The position numbers and the translations under genes were made by a program. A stretch of 64,000 nt of DNA from Zopfochytrium polystomum (taxonomy: Eukaryota; Chytridiomycota; Chytridiomycetes; Chytridiales; Chytridiaceae), in the NCBI GenBank assembly GCA_025765615.1, contig JAIVFJ010000066.1, positions 124,001 to 188,000 on the forward strand, in the 5' to 3' direction. This document shows, piece by piece, positions 22,962 through 33,702 of this stretch. Every line of letters begins with the position of its first letter. The stretch's first letter is position 1. A model generated the notes under the pieces. The model was given only the letters and a program-made list of their open reading frames with translations, made no database searches and was not told the DNA's origin.

Positions 22962-24026
22962 GTGTGTGTGCGTGTGCAATGTGTGGAGTTCAGTCTGTTC
23001 GACCAAGCCAGCAAACGTTGCTTCTTCTTTTGTGCACCACGCCGCTGCTTATCGCTTGCGCCGGTGGGCACCTGGGGGGTTGTCGCGACCCTTGCGGAGC
23101 TGGGCGCTGACATCTCTGGCAGAACGGCCAAGCTGCCCGCGGTCGACCTTCACATTGTACGGTTTCTGCTGGATCTCGGCGTGTCCGTGGACGCGGCGGA
23201 CGCGGCTGGAATGACCGCGCTCCACCACGCGTGTTCTGCTGGCCAGATTGATGTTGTGAGGCTTCTGTTGGAGCGCGGCGCCAACGTCAATGATGTGAGC
23301 AGCGACCTGTTCACGCCCTTGTGGCATGGGACGAGAGCCGAAGAACCCCTCGGAGGGCGCCCGAAAACAAGGAGGTGCGCTCCGCGGAAGGCGAGACTCC
23401 GCTCTGCGTCGCCGTCCAGAACGGCGACGCCGCCACCTTCGCGCGCTGCTGGACGCCGGCCGAAGTCAACATCCTGACCGCGAACGGCAGCAGCCCGATC
23501 CTCATGGCCGCGCAGCTGGGATGCGTTGACGTCGTCAAGCTCCTCGTCGAGCACGCTGCAAACGTACACCTCAACGGCGGCGACCTGCCCACCCCCATCT
23601 GCGCCGCCGCCGCGATCGGCTCCGTCGACATTGTCCAGCAGCTCGCTCGGCGCGTCGCGCGGGTCGACGACAAACCAAAGCCCGCCGGCGGCGGCGACGG
23701 TCATCGCACCCGCGCGTCGCCGCTCGTCCTCGCCGCAATGGCCGGCCACATCGACGTCGTCCGCCCCCTCGTCGAGCTCGGCGCGGACCCTGACCCTCCC
23801 CGCGGCGGCATGCAGCGGGGACTGGTGGCCGGCGGCGCCCAGGAGGGCGGCCTCGCAGTCGCAAAGTATCTGCACGCCTACGGCGCCCGCTTCGACCCAC
23901 CCGTCCCCACCTTCACCCCCGCCGCCTCAGACGACGACTACCCGACCCCGCGGCCACGCCACCACCGCAGAGTTCCTCCTCGACGCAGGCGCCGACCCGC
24001 TCGGCCCTCGCGACGGCCACAGTGAA
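22962..24026 (+). pseudogene. ankyrin-repeat gene, frame-broken
   Basis: Repeated ankyrin helices are clear: TALHHACSAGQIDVVRLLLE, TPLCVAVQNGDAATF, ILMAAQLGCVDVVKLLVEH and LVLAAMAGHIDVVRPLVEL. The reading frame must change at least three times. One change is in the G6 run near 23075 (AGGHLG then VVATLAELGADI), one is between 23320 and 23380, and one is near 23940 (TTAEFLLDAGADP lies in another frame). Introns do not explain these. It is either a pseudogene or contains assembly errors. The region is markedly GC-rich compared with its neighbours. Confidence 0.7.
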
Positions 24027-24394
24027 CCGTGACAACTACCAGCGGCCCAGAGAAAGTCAAGGCAGATTCGATCCCAGCGAATTCGACACGTAAGCGGGAG
24101 AGAACTGTAAGTGTTTCGCGTACTGGAATTACGCGAAAAATAGTGGATGGGTGATCCACTTGACTCCAAACATACAGAACCCGTCCCTCGCACAACGGGA
24201 AGACTTTTGCGCGCGCAAGCCGAGGCGACCCGCAACCTGTCGGCAACGATCTTCCAACGTTATGTAGAGACATGCGCCGACGATGAGTGCGTTTCGAGTG
24301 CTGTTCAAAATCGTAGAACTCGACCAGAGAAACGGTAACATTCTGAGCACCTCTGTGACAGGAAGAGCGTGTTGAGCGTTCTGCCTCATACCTG

Positions 24395-24775
24395 GTGAGA
24401 TTGCCCCCTTTCTCCCGCGTCTTTTTCCCCTCGTCTCAACCCATTTCTGACCGACCGTGCTCCGCCGTCTGCGGTTCACCCTGGATGCGTTCCAACAGGG
24501 TCAGAGACGCCAACGAACACCTCAAAGCGCCCGAGCCAGGCTACAAGCGTCGACCCGTCTTCACCATGAAGGCCCTCGCAGCAACCAGCGCCAAGCGCGA
24601 CCGGAACGCGATCAAATCGCTCCTGCAAGCGCACGGCTCAACGGCCGCCGCTGCGGGCCACACGCGACCCAAGTCGATTTACTTGTCCTCCCTGCGCATG
24701 GAAGAGTACCGGCGGGAATTGTGGGTGGGGAGGCCTGCGGTGGATTACGAGACGGTGGGAGTGGAGTGTCGCTGA
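24395..24775 (+). CDS. hypothetical ORF, 126 aa
   Basis: It is basic and not recognised. It could be an exon of a longer gene or the relic 3' end of the ankyrin region. No domain, signal or membrane segment is visible. Low support. Confidence 0.25.
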   Translation: MRLPPFSRVFFPSSQPISDRPCSAVCGSPWMRSNRVRDANEHLKAPEPGYKRRPVFTMKALAATSAKRDRNAIKSLLQAHGSTAAAAGHTRPKSIYLSSLRMEEYRRELWVGRPAVDYETVGVECR

Positions 24776-25042
24776 AGCAGTACGTTGTGCATATCACCTA
24801 CCTTCCGTGTTCTGATTGGCAAAGATGAAAACAAAGACATTCGGAGTCCGTTGCAGTCCCAATCAGATTTGCACGGACTTTCGCATTGAGTACTAGTTCT
24901 CAACAGATTGGTTGGCCTTGACGGTAATGGGAAGCGAATGCCATTGTTCAAGTGTTGCAAAATGTATGAGGAATCACTTTAATTTCATTGCATTCCGCTG
25001 TCAACACACCTTTGTTGGTCCAAAGCAGCAGTCTTTTCTCGG

Positions 25043-26290
25043 TCATACTAGCCCATTTTCTTTCAACCACCTTTGCCCGATGGACCCGTCACCCAGTTTA
25101 TCGGCCACCAAGCTTGAAAACTTGAGCTCCAAGCCGCTTTCTTTCCACCAGCTCAGGGCCGCAATGTTCCCAGAGAGCAGAGCGCTGTCCAGTGGCTTTT
25201 CACTGTACTCGACGTTTTCACCGCTTGCTTTCCAGATCTGCAGTATGTCCACTCTTCCTTTTGCGCTTGCTTCAACCAAATGCCTCTCGCCTGCAATGGC
25301 TGGCCAGCCGCTCTTGCTCCACCACTGAACGACAGATGGATGAATACGAAAGCAATTCCACAATGCGTGACGCACATCAACATCCAAGCCACTGTCTTTC
25401 CACCACTGCAAACTAGCAACGCTTCCTGCACGGCACGCCGAATATACTGCAGCATCGATGTGGGTCAGTTCCAGGCCGCTCGACTTCCACCAGTCTAAAA
25501 CTTCCAAGTTTCCGCTCTCACTTGCACGGGTCAGCGAATGGCCGCAATAGAACTGAAGCCCACTTCTCTTCCACCACTCCAGCACCTCAATTGAGCTGAC
25601 ATTATCCAAATCATATACCTCAGCACGAATACGCAGCCCACTGTCCTTCCACCACTGGAGCACATTGATGTGATTGTTCGAGCTTGCACGTTCCAAGGCG
25701 TGGTCGAACTTGAGGGGTAGTCCACTGTCTTTCCACCACTGCAGGACTGGCACTTGGCCGGCCGCGCTTGCCGCGTCCATTTCCAACCACGAGTAATCCA
25801 GAGGCCATCCACTGTCCTTGTACCACTGCAGCACTGCCACGTAGCCGTATTTGGAAGCCTCGGTCAAAGGGCAGCCATTGGGGCGCGGTGGCGGCAGACC
25901 GCTATCTTTCCACCACTGCAGAACTTGTACATGGCCTTTGGCACCAGCGCTGTAGATAGCCCCGTAAGTGTAGCTTGAGAAGCGCGGTTCGAGATTCATG
26001 AGCTTGCAGTAAGCGAGGAGCCGGTCGAGCAGCTGGACGCTACCGATCGAGGCGGCGCGATCGAACTCGCACCCGAATTCGCCGTGGAGGGTGCGGAAGG
26101 CGGCAGCTTGGAGCATGGGGAGGACGAAGAGGGTCGCGACGACAAAGCGATCATGAGGAGAGTCGACGAAGCGACAGACGGTCTCTGCGGCGTCCTGCGG
26201 GATCCGGGCCCGGCGCAGTCTCCTGGCCCGGCGCAGGCCGCGGAGGGTGCCCCAACTTTTCGGGTTTGAAAACCGATTGCCCATTTTCAA
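25043..26290 (-). CDS. WWKDSGL tandem-repeat protein (ankyrin-like)
   Basis: A single open frame of 415 aa. An N-terminal basic and F-box-like stretch (ETVCRFVDSPHDRFVV) precedes about nine repeats of 30-35 residues. Each repeat ends in variants of VLQWWKDSGLPL (VLQWYKDSGW, VLEWWKRSGL, VLDWWKSSGL, LQIWKASGE, LSWWKESGL). The spacing and the 'A...G.v.vLqWW' phase match an ankyrin-like helical solenoid. I recognise this repeat from chytrid predicted proteomes, where it is multicopy. The partner and function are unknown. The start may be the Met at 26284. Confidence 0.85.
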   Translation of the reverse strand: MKMGNRFSNPKSWGTLRGLRRARRLRRARIPQDAAETVCRFVDSPHDRFVVATLFVLPMLQAAAFRTLHGEFGCEFDRAASIGSVQLLDRLLAYCKLMNLEPRFSSYTYGAIYSAGAKGHVQVLQWWKDSGLPPPRPNGCPLTEASKYGYVAVLQWYKDSGWPLDYSWLEMDAASAAGQVPVLQWWKDSGLPLKFDHALERASSNNHINVLQWWKDSGLRIRAEVYDLDNVSSIEVLEWWKRSGLQFYCGHSLTRASESGNLEVLDWWKSSGLELTHIDAAVYSACRAGSVASLQWWKDSGLDVDVRHALWNCFRIHPSVVQWWSKSGWPAIAGERHLVEASAKGRVDILQIWKASGENVEYSEKPLDSALLSGNIAALSWWKESGLELKFSSLVADKLGDGSIGQRWLKENGLV

Positions 26291-26432
26291 ATATAAAAAT
26301 GAGAAATGAAAGAGAAAAAAAGGTCAGCGATAGTAAAAAGGAGTAAAAAGAGGAAAATTTTTAAACTGACAAGTGCTCTTGTTGCCCCGTCTGCCCAACG
26401 TCGGCTGTCGCTTGGCACACCAAATACACAAA

Positions 26433-26769
26433 CCTACTGAGAGAGAAGTTATTATTATTATATTGTTCCAGCCCCGAAGGGCTGACGGGAAGAGAAAGCG
26501 CCATCAATGGTGAACCATTATAGACTACGTCCAGTTTTCACCTTGGCAAACCCACCCCATGCACTACAGACTTACAGGGTCGTCAGGGGACTTGCAGGGT
26601 CGTCAGGCATCTCCACCGCACCACTCCTTGTGATTCAAGACTGTACTCTTTCTTGTTGCCTTCAATAGCTGGCGTCATGACTTGAACCCTGGGCCCTTGA
26701 GTGACAGATACCCAGACCCCCCATGCTTTCCCAGCTAGGCTCTTGTGAAGGGCCTACTGAGAGAGAAGT
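26433..26769 (-). mobile_element. complete tRNA-derived SINE with target-site duplication
   Basis: The element proper is 26450-26752 (303 bp, minus strand). Its 5' head begins GGCCCTTCACAAGAGCC, with an A-box-like TAGCTGGGAAAGC and a good B box (GGGTTCAAGTC). Its 3' end is (TAA)n. The 17-bp direct repeat cctactgagagagaagt flanks it at 26433-26449 and 26753-26769. These are the hallmarks of LINE-mobilised SINEs. A truncated relative is at 7793-7940. Confidence 0.9.
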
Positions 26770-27241
26770 AAATTACCCCCTTGCCACAACTCCAGCCCAC
26801 ACCATTTGCCCTGATCTTAATCCCATCTCTGCTACAACCCACAGCTACACACAGTCTACCATCATTGGAAGTGTCTACGCATTATCTCCCTGAGAGGTTG
26901 GTGAGCTTTGTTTTTCAAGCCTCCACTGATCGCCTTGCAGTGTTCAATACAAATACTATCAATCAGGAGCGAACAAAAACAAAATGTTATTGTCTGCATA
27001 AAGGGCCCAGTTCTGGACTCAAGCAGCCACAGTCTAGTGTACGATGGGAGATGAGAAGTACTACTATTATGACCTAGAACCACCAAATTGGCATGGAAGA
27101 GAGTACTTTCTTTTGACTGAATTCCGAAAAGCTTTTCTGACGAAGGATTCAAGTTTGTGCAAACCAGCTGATAGAGCGAAGGACAAATTCTCTCATGTGC
27201 GTGTGGAGAATCTGATAATGATGAAGGACTTCAGTGGGCTG

Positions 27242-27549
27242 TGTTATGAATCACCCTCTGGAAACCTCTGGAACCTTCTAGAACATTCCTTCATGGAATC
27301 TCATGGAACCTTCTGGAACCTTCTTTGCTTTCCTGACTTGTCTTGTTGTCATTGGTATCATTGGTATCATTGTATTACTAATTGCTCTTTCTGGAACTTT
27401 CTTTGAGTCTTGACAAGGAAGACTCTCAAAAGGTATAAAAAGGGGATGGGGGACCTGTCCCATCCCTCAAGTGAATTATTGTTTTCAATACAATCATCAC
27501 TCCTCTCAGTTCCTTGTCTGCCTTGTCCTGTCCTGCCCTGTTCCTGACA
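27242..27549 (+). mobile_element. solo LTR of the HSE-LTR family
   Basis: It is 308 bp, TGTTATGAATCACC...CTGACA, with a perfect 5-bp duplication ggctg at 27237-27241 and 27550-27554. It matches 9592-9959 on the opposite strand. TATA (tataaaa) is at 27434-27440. Confidence 0.92.
27271..27323 (+). promoter_or_regulatory. heat-shock-element blocks in the LTR
   Basis: GAAccTTCtaGAAcaTTC (27271-27288) and GAAccTTCtgGAAccTTC (27306-27323) are two runs of four perfectly phased units, about 110 bp upstream of the TATA box. Confidence 0.6.
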
Positions 27550-27874
27550 GGCTGCTTCCCGGAATGGCATTCAATGGCTTCTCCTTGGGCAGTTTCGTGA
27601 TAGCTTGATGACTGCTCTTCTGGCTGGAGGAGAAGAAGTCACAAAACTTGCGCTCACCCTTGCACAATTTGCTCATGGCGCCCATATGTTGTGGAGAATG
27701 CCTTTGTGGATGTTCCCTATGTAAAGCCGACAAATTTTCAGAGACGTTACAGAGATCCTCTTGTCAAGGATTTAAGAACTCAGACACAGGAGGTGAAAAC
27801 CTCGAAGAATGAAGTGAGAAAGTGGACGTCCAAATGTGAGAAATGGCACTTAAAAGAACCATCAGTTCAAAAGG

Positions 27875-28251
27875 TGTAAACAGTCTACTCTAAGTGAGTG
27901 GAAGGAGTGAATGAAGTGGAGATGTGTGTTTGTGGGTGGTCCTTCTCCCCAACTGAGAGAAAGAGAAAAAATTCTGTTATGAATTATTGATACATAATGA
28001 TGATATGCACGCTGTAATAGTTGCTAGGCAAGTGTGACTGGCACAGGGTAAAACCTCCCCTATATTATCTGCTTGAGCAGAGGAGGAGGAAAACTGTTAA
28101 CACCAGGTTTCCATTCCACTTAATACTCAGAGTATTTGACATCAGTGCAAGCCAGCGCCCAGGTCTGTATTGGTGGTGGCTCACTCTCCCATGGGCATTG
28201 TGAGAACGAAAACTGACAGTCACAATAGGTTCAGGTCTGTCTTGTGCCTCT
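27875..28251 (-). mobile_element. truncated LTR, Copia-C family
   Basis: On the minus strand this is the Copia C LTR lacking its first 30 bp or so (start TGTTAGGCGGAACTGACTGG absent). The end TGTAAACAG on the plus strand is intact. Confidence 0.8.
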
Positions 28252-28265
28252 TTTCACAGCAAGAT

Positions 28266-28870
28266 ATCTGAAAAGCGATACACATTCCTTCGAAAACCGT
28301 TTTGATTTAATGGGCTGTCGCTTACTCACATTTTTGAAGACATGTCTCATATTCCATGCGAAAGGTTTGTGCTGATGGTGAGACTCTTTTGCCAAAAGCC
28401 TGGTGGAAATGTAATGCCATGGAGGTCAAGCAAGGCAGACTTGCTTTTTCAGAAAAGGTGCAGAACAAACTTCGACAACTTGGTTTGTAAAGGAGGCAGA
28501 GTTTTCTAGTGTGATCAGAGGCTTCTATGATGCTTTTGATACTGGTGAACTTTCAGACTACGACTGTATGGCCAAATGCCTGTTGATTATCGACTACTTC
28601 ATGAGCAAGTTAGGCTCAGAGCTATCTCAAGTTCATACTGCTACAAAGTCTCACTTTTTAGGACTTAACAGCGAAGTTGTTTGGGGCGTTCTTATGAATG
28701 CAACTGCATTGATAGCACTATTCCGAAATCTGTAGCAGATTCCAATCAACAACAATGTAACATTGAAAGCTATTGCAAGAAAAACTGTAGCTCATCGGAT
28801 CTTTAACACACAGAGCTTGGGAAAATACCCTGTTGAGCAGTGTTTTGGCAGGATTCGGGAAAGGGATATG
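28266..28870 (+). pseudogene. possible P-element/THAP9-like transposase remnant
   Basis: Fragments such as GLNSEVVWGVLMNATALIAL and YPVEQCFGRIRERD resemble the C-terminal part of P-element-type transposases (an 'E-FFG-R' context). Several stops and frameshifts occur and no termini were found. Weak call; another DNA-transposon family is possible. Confidence 0.3.
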
Positions 28871-29959
28871 TGAGACTACACCGAGGTCTCAGTGATAAAG
28901 TCTAGGATTTTATTCGCAAAAACAAGCGTACCTGTCATAAAACCGCAAGGATCGGGACCCCTATTATTGCTCCCGGTTCTTTAGTTTCCAAGGCGTTATC
29001 AAAGTGTATTTGCGGCTAACCCGTCTTTATTATTGGGTCTGCTTTTACTACTTTCGTCTTAACAGTTTCCGTTGCACCAGGGTTTTCTCAACATATTTTC
29101 TTTTTCGGTGACTAACGGAGACTGCCTGACTGCCAAGGCATGGGGTGCCTGACAGGCCGTACCCCAAGCCCGCCAAATTTATTATTTATTTTTGGCACTT
29201 GTACATACATGCATAGGGTTGGGGGGGACTTAGAGAGCATTTGTGGTGGATGCTCCAAGTCAGGGGGGTTGACTTGTCAATTTTCTCTCTCTCTGTTTTT
29301 GGGCCATTTCTCTTTTTCCTTTTTTCTTCAATCTGATTTCTGTCCATTGGCACCAATACAGAGTCCCTTCAAATCCATCTGGCTTGCAAGGTGAGGGTAG
29401 TGAGAGATGGTACACACCCGGGTGTGTACATGGTCCCTTCGTGGGCTCCTCTTAAGGGGCCGTGGGTGGGGAATGCAGCTGGCCCCACCAGCGACTGTGT
29501 GACATTGCCGGCTCTGTGTTGGAGTGAGGATCCCTGGCGCTTGCCCGCCGCGATGATGGTGGTGGTGGTGGTGACGACGACGGCATCGTTGTCCCCAACC
29601 TTCCCGTCCCCGCGAGGGTGTTGGTGGCTGCGCCCGGTGCGGCCCCCGACACCTGAGAGTTCGATCTACAAGCGCCTGCCTCGGTCCTATTGCTGTGAGG
29701 GTGAGATGTGTGAGTACGAGTGCGATGCGATAAAGCCCGTTGGTCGAGTGATCGTGCTGACGCAGCCCGGCGGGGTGCGTGTACGATCGCAGGTGTTTCC
29801 GCGTGCGAGTTCCCTGCTGGCGACCTTCCGACCCCTACATAGTCGACTCCCTTCTCTCTCTCCCCCCCTTCGCTGGCGACGACGAGGGCTCCCGCAGCAC
29901 CGTCCGCGACGAGGGGCGCTAGGTCGCGCCCTGTCCGTCCCGTCGCTATTAACCGCTCC
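28871..29959. other. no supported gene; GC-rich tract
   Basis: 29390-29950 is GC-rich with an open 199-codon plus frame of biased composition. No motif supports a protein. It abuts the repeat at 29960 and may be internal sequence of that element. Confidence 0.35.
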
Positions 29960-30315
29960 TGTTGTATTTGAGATTAGGTTCCTGAGATAAAAACCCCCGT
30001 TTCCCTCTTCTCTCTCTTTATTCTGCGGTTGTGTTGCGCCCTCGGGAGTGCCCTTCCGTTTCCCCTTGCATCGGCCTGCGGCCACGCGAGTAATTGGTGC
30101 TCCAGCACCGATCCTTCAGAGGATTGTCCCTCTGAATGTTCATTCTTTGTGTTTGAGTGTTAGACAGATCAGTAGGGATACTTCGTGGACTAGGCAAGTA
30201 GTAGGGTTGAAACACCCCCTAGACAACAGCCCAATAAAGTTAGTTTTAGCCTATTATTTGCTTTCCCTCACTCTAGGGCCCAGATCCCAGGGTCAAAGGA
30301 GTGAGTATAGTCTCA
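29960..30315 (+). repeat. LTR-like dispersed repeat, copy 2
   Basis: TGTTGTATTT...TCTCA, with gataaaaac near the start and aataaa in the middle, consistent with a short-U3 LTR. It is inverted relative to 18398-18709. No target duplication. Confidence 0.6.
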
Positions 30316-30689
30316 CAGATAGATCAGGTGGAAGAGGAAGGAACGATTAATCCAATGCAGAGCAAGTGAATGCCACTTTAAGATCCGTTCTTGTGGCAGA
30401 GAAGTATATCCAGGTGAACCAGCGGTTTTGTGTGCGAAGCTTAGGGGCATCTTAGCGTATCGTGACCGATTCGCCAGTATGCAAATTTGATTGCATAATA
30501 AAAAGTAGACTGTAGCACAAGACATTTGACGTGGTGCGACTCGAGCGTAGTGTCGTCACGGAAGAAACAGTTTGGAAAATGGGAAGAATGCGTGCTTGCA
30601 CACCGTCGGCTGTTGAAAGAACGAAGTTGACATTTCATTTCACTGGGAAGTTTTATTCTTCAAAACCAGGCCGCCCCTCGGTTCCATCT

Positions 30690-33156
30690 TCACAGCTTGG
30701 ACTTTCCAGAAGCGATCGCTGCCTCAACCATGAACTTCATATCATCAAGAGTTGTGGCAAACATCTTGGAAAATTTCGCTGTAGATGTAGCATCGCAGGA
30801 AACTTTCGACTCGACACCCATTCTAATCAAGTTCGGGTACGGAACGTAGTTCATTCCGTAGCTTGTTGGGCGATTGAGATGTGTTGTGTTGGCCTTAGAA
30901 TGTGGACGGGACTAGAGAATGGCTCAACACTTACCCGTCGGGAACCACAGCCCCAAACCCAGTGCCAGCTAGGGCTACGCCTTGAAATAGCGCACTCGTT
31001 GAAAGGCGCCAGGTTTGTGACTTCGCGTACATCGGGTCGGTGTAGATCGCGGCTGACTCTCCTGGTTTTAGGCACATGCGAAGTCCAAGAAGATGGCGGT
31101 CGCAACCAAGGCCGTTTGCGGCTTTGGTGCTGTAGGACATATGAGCTGAGCAGGCCTGACGCAGCTTTTCGAGTTTGTCTGAGGGCTGCAACATGATTTG
31201 CATTTGTCTGCATTAGCTGCTAAATGTGAAGACTGCGTAGCTTACGGAAATCGATGGATTGTCGAAAGATTCGATGAAGTTAACAGATTCCACAGAGAGC
31301 GAGCGCGTAGTTTCAGTCCGGCCATGGAGGAATTGGCGAGTGCTTGCACTTTCGTACACTGGTGGTCGCATTTTGTGCAACCTAAAGTATGTGAGCTGAA
31401 GCGCCATTTGTGTGTACGCGTCCGGGCTCGCTTTTGCAGCTGTTGGAAAAGGAAAATTAGAGCTAAAATCGCGAAACTTCGACATATCCGCTGCGTCGCA
31501 CCCTTCTTCATAAAATCGGCACCGTAGCCTTTGTAGTCCAGAACCTCGACGTCACTATCGGCGATCAGCTTTTTGGCAAACGCCCCTGCCCTGGTGATTG
31601 CCTCCTCAACGTGCTTATCTACTACCCACGTAACTTTGAAGGGAGGCTCCACTTCTGCATCAACTTTCGCTGAAGCAGGGTTCTTGAACGGCTCGCTGAA
31701 AAGTGCGGCCATTCTCTACTTCAGTGAACGTATTAGGGCACAACAACTTACGGTCTGGCGGCGAAGTCTATGACTCTAGCTGGAACGACGGCATCGCAAG
31801 GGGAATGCTGCCATTGTAGGTGATCAAGACAGGTCGAACAAGCAGTTGCACTTTCTCACCTCTCCGTTCACGCCGCTCCTTCCGTCAGCGGAAATCGTCC
31901 ACGTGAGACTCTTGTCGTACCAACGATTACGACCATCTACGCCGTGGAAAGTGTTTCGGCCAAGGGCCGTCTTCGTCAAGGGAACGAAGTAATCGTCAAG
32001 AGAAACAGCGAATAGCCCGCGTTCAATAACATCAAACGACCTCTCGTTATGAGGCGAAAGCTTTTCCATATGCGCATGAACCTCAGCCCAGACATCGCGG
32101 TGCTCTGCGGTTAGGATTGCGACTGCGGGTTGCACGTCTTTTGCAGCGAGAACGTCATCGACAACAGCCTGGAGTTGCCTGGAGTGCGATTTAGAAAGGC
32201 ATATGGGAGATGTGCCGGAAGACAGACTTCTCAATAGCGGCCAAAGTCAGGCGCGCACCGGATTTGTCCAGCACGTTGACCGCGTAGATCTGATCTCTGG
32301 CCATGACAATTACGTGGCGCGAATGGGCAGGATGCTGGCCAACATTCACATCGCAGCCTGGTTTGGGAACTCGCGTGATACCAAACATGAGGCGGCTCTG
32401 GTCCATACAGACGGGTTTTCCTCGGGACATTTCCACAGGTAAGGAGCCGCTAGGAGCAATGATCCAGATAGAAACAAGAAGCGGTGAAAAAGGTAAATGA
32501 GCCAGTCTGGGTAGATTACGAAGGCTCGTTCACCTATCAATAAGATCCTTGTAGTCCAAGAATCGAGATATAATTCCCGCCGCGTATTGGAGCTGCGACT
32601 TGGTGAAGATCCCATTGCGAGCGCGAGCTGGAGCACCTTCAACTAGTAAAGACTGGTCGAGTTCGGGGTGTGGATCGACAATCATGTACCAATTAGAGTT
32701 TATGAGCACAGACTCCCGCCAGCCATGGTAGGCAAGTCGAAGCCACCAACGCTCCAGCCACGAATTTGGCTGCAGTCTGTCGTGAGCAGCTAAACGCTTC
32801 TGGAGTACGGGACCGATCGCGTCGGGTCCCTCCGAAAAAGCTCTGACGGCTGCGGCGGCGGCGGCATACTCCTCGTTGGAAGAAGTGGCGGCGCGCACGG
32901 ATCTTAGATACGTAGCAAGAGTGTCAGCGAGCGGAGGGATGGGGAGTCGTTGGAGGTCTCGCTGACGCGAGAAGGTCGTGTACGGCGGTGACGTCATTGC
33001 TGAAAAGTTGTTGTGCACGTGGTGCTTTCCCACTTTCGGGGAAAGGCGGAGAGCAGAGAGGGCGGCTACTGCGGCTGCTCCACCAATCGGTTTGTTGCAA
33101 TGTGGAACCGTCGAGCGGTGGAATTGGGCCGAGGAGAGAAGGTGAAAATCGGGCAA
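30690..33156 (-). CDS. CAT2: carnitine O-acetyltransferase (peroxisomal/mitochondrial)
   Basis: Transfers acetyl groups between CoA and carnitine to shuttle acetyl units between peroxisome, mitochondrion and cytosol. Eight exons: 32534-33156, 32228-32449, 31860-32178, 31752-31807, 31502-31713, 31246-31439, 30935-31185 and 30690-30861; 682 aa, near the size of yeast Cat2. The family signature is LPIPPLADTLATYL, the catalytic His lies in NGEHSPCDAVV (made by a splice), and carnitine/CoA motifs are YESASTRQFLHGRTE and STSALFQG. The last residues are SKL, a type-1 peroxisomal signal. A 52-residue N-terminal extension precedes a second Met (33000-32998), so two products with different targeting are possible. 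The intron at 31714-31751 is only 38 nt. Confidence 0.93.
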
Positions 33157-33360
33157 ACTATGGACTCAACTCGCAGGCTCCGCCTTACTGTGCATCGGTA
33201 TTGCTCGGGGGCCGGTGGTTGGTAGTGCAAACAAACACGTGTGCATATACAGTTATCAGAGGTGTATTTGATTGAAAATCTGTGATGGAAAACCCGCCCA
33301 AATCAAGCAAAGGAAAGAAGCGGGCTGCGGCTCCCTTTCTTCCCTGGGGTTCGTCCGGCC

Positions 33361-33666
33361 CTAAATGCGCCGAAGACCCCCAAACAGGGACCCGCACAGC
33401 TTGCACTTCCCGCCAGTGGCTTGCTTCATGCCGCAAGACTTGCAAAGCACGTGGCAGCCGCACGGCACGGCAGCGTACTCGATTGGCCGCGTGTGGCAGA
33501 CCGAACACTGGGTCGCAGTCGAGGACGGCGTGGTATCGTCCGCACGAAGCGCCGAGGCCTGTGGGCGGGGTGTCTCGCTCGTGGTGCCGTCGCCACTGGG
33601 CTTGTCGCCGTTCCCTTCTTGATCTGCGAACCTGGGGTGCCTTGTCATTGTCGTCTGTCTTTGCAA
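33361..33666 (-). CDS. small RING-type zinc-finger protein
   Basis: 101 aa in one open frame. The C-terminal half is a C3HC4-like RING: CSVCHTRPIEYAAVPCGCH, then CKSCGMKQ and CKLC, the spacing of E3 ubiquitin ligases. The first half is polar and disordered. It is divergent from DBP4, with only 36 bp between the two start codons, so the promoters must overlap. An upstream exon cannot be excluded. Confidence 0.65.
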   Translation of the reverse strand: MQRQTTMTRHPRFADQEGNGDKPSGDGTTSETPRPQASALRADDTTPSSTATQCSVCHTRPIEYAAVPCGCHVLCKSCGMKQATGGKCKLCGSLFGGLRRI

Positions 33667-33702
33667 GGCCTTCCTTTCTTTCTTTTTTGGTTCTGCCTGG
33701 AC

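Larger units (their letters stand above)
27044..27720 (+). pseudogene. unrecognised ORF split by a solo LTR
   Basis: 27044-27241 encodes 66 residues (MGDEKYYYYDLEPPNW). After the LTR and its duplication, another frame continues with protein-like content (IQWLLLGQFRDSLMTALLAG, VTKLALTLAQFAHGAH). The two parts are not in the same frame, so decay probably preceded or followed the insertion. Family unknown, possibly another mobile-element protein. Confidence 0.35.

Noticed and set aside
23150..23875. 241-codon minus ORF
   Set aside because: It is antisense to the ankyrin repeats; the openness comes from high GC.
29391..29990. 199-codon plus ORF
   Set aside because: GC-driven composition (Arg/Pro-rich), and its end enters a dispersed repeat.
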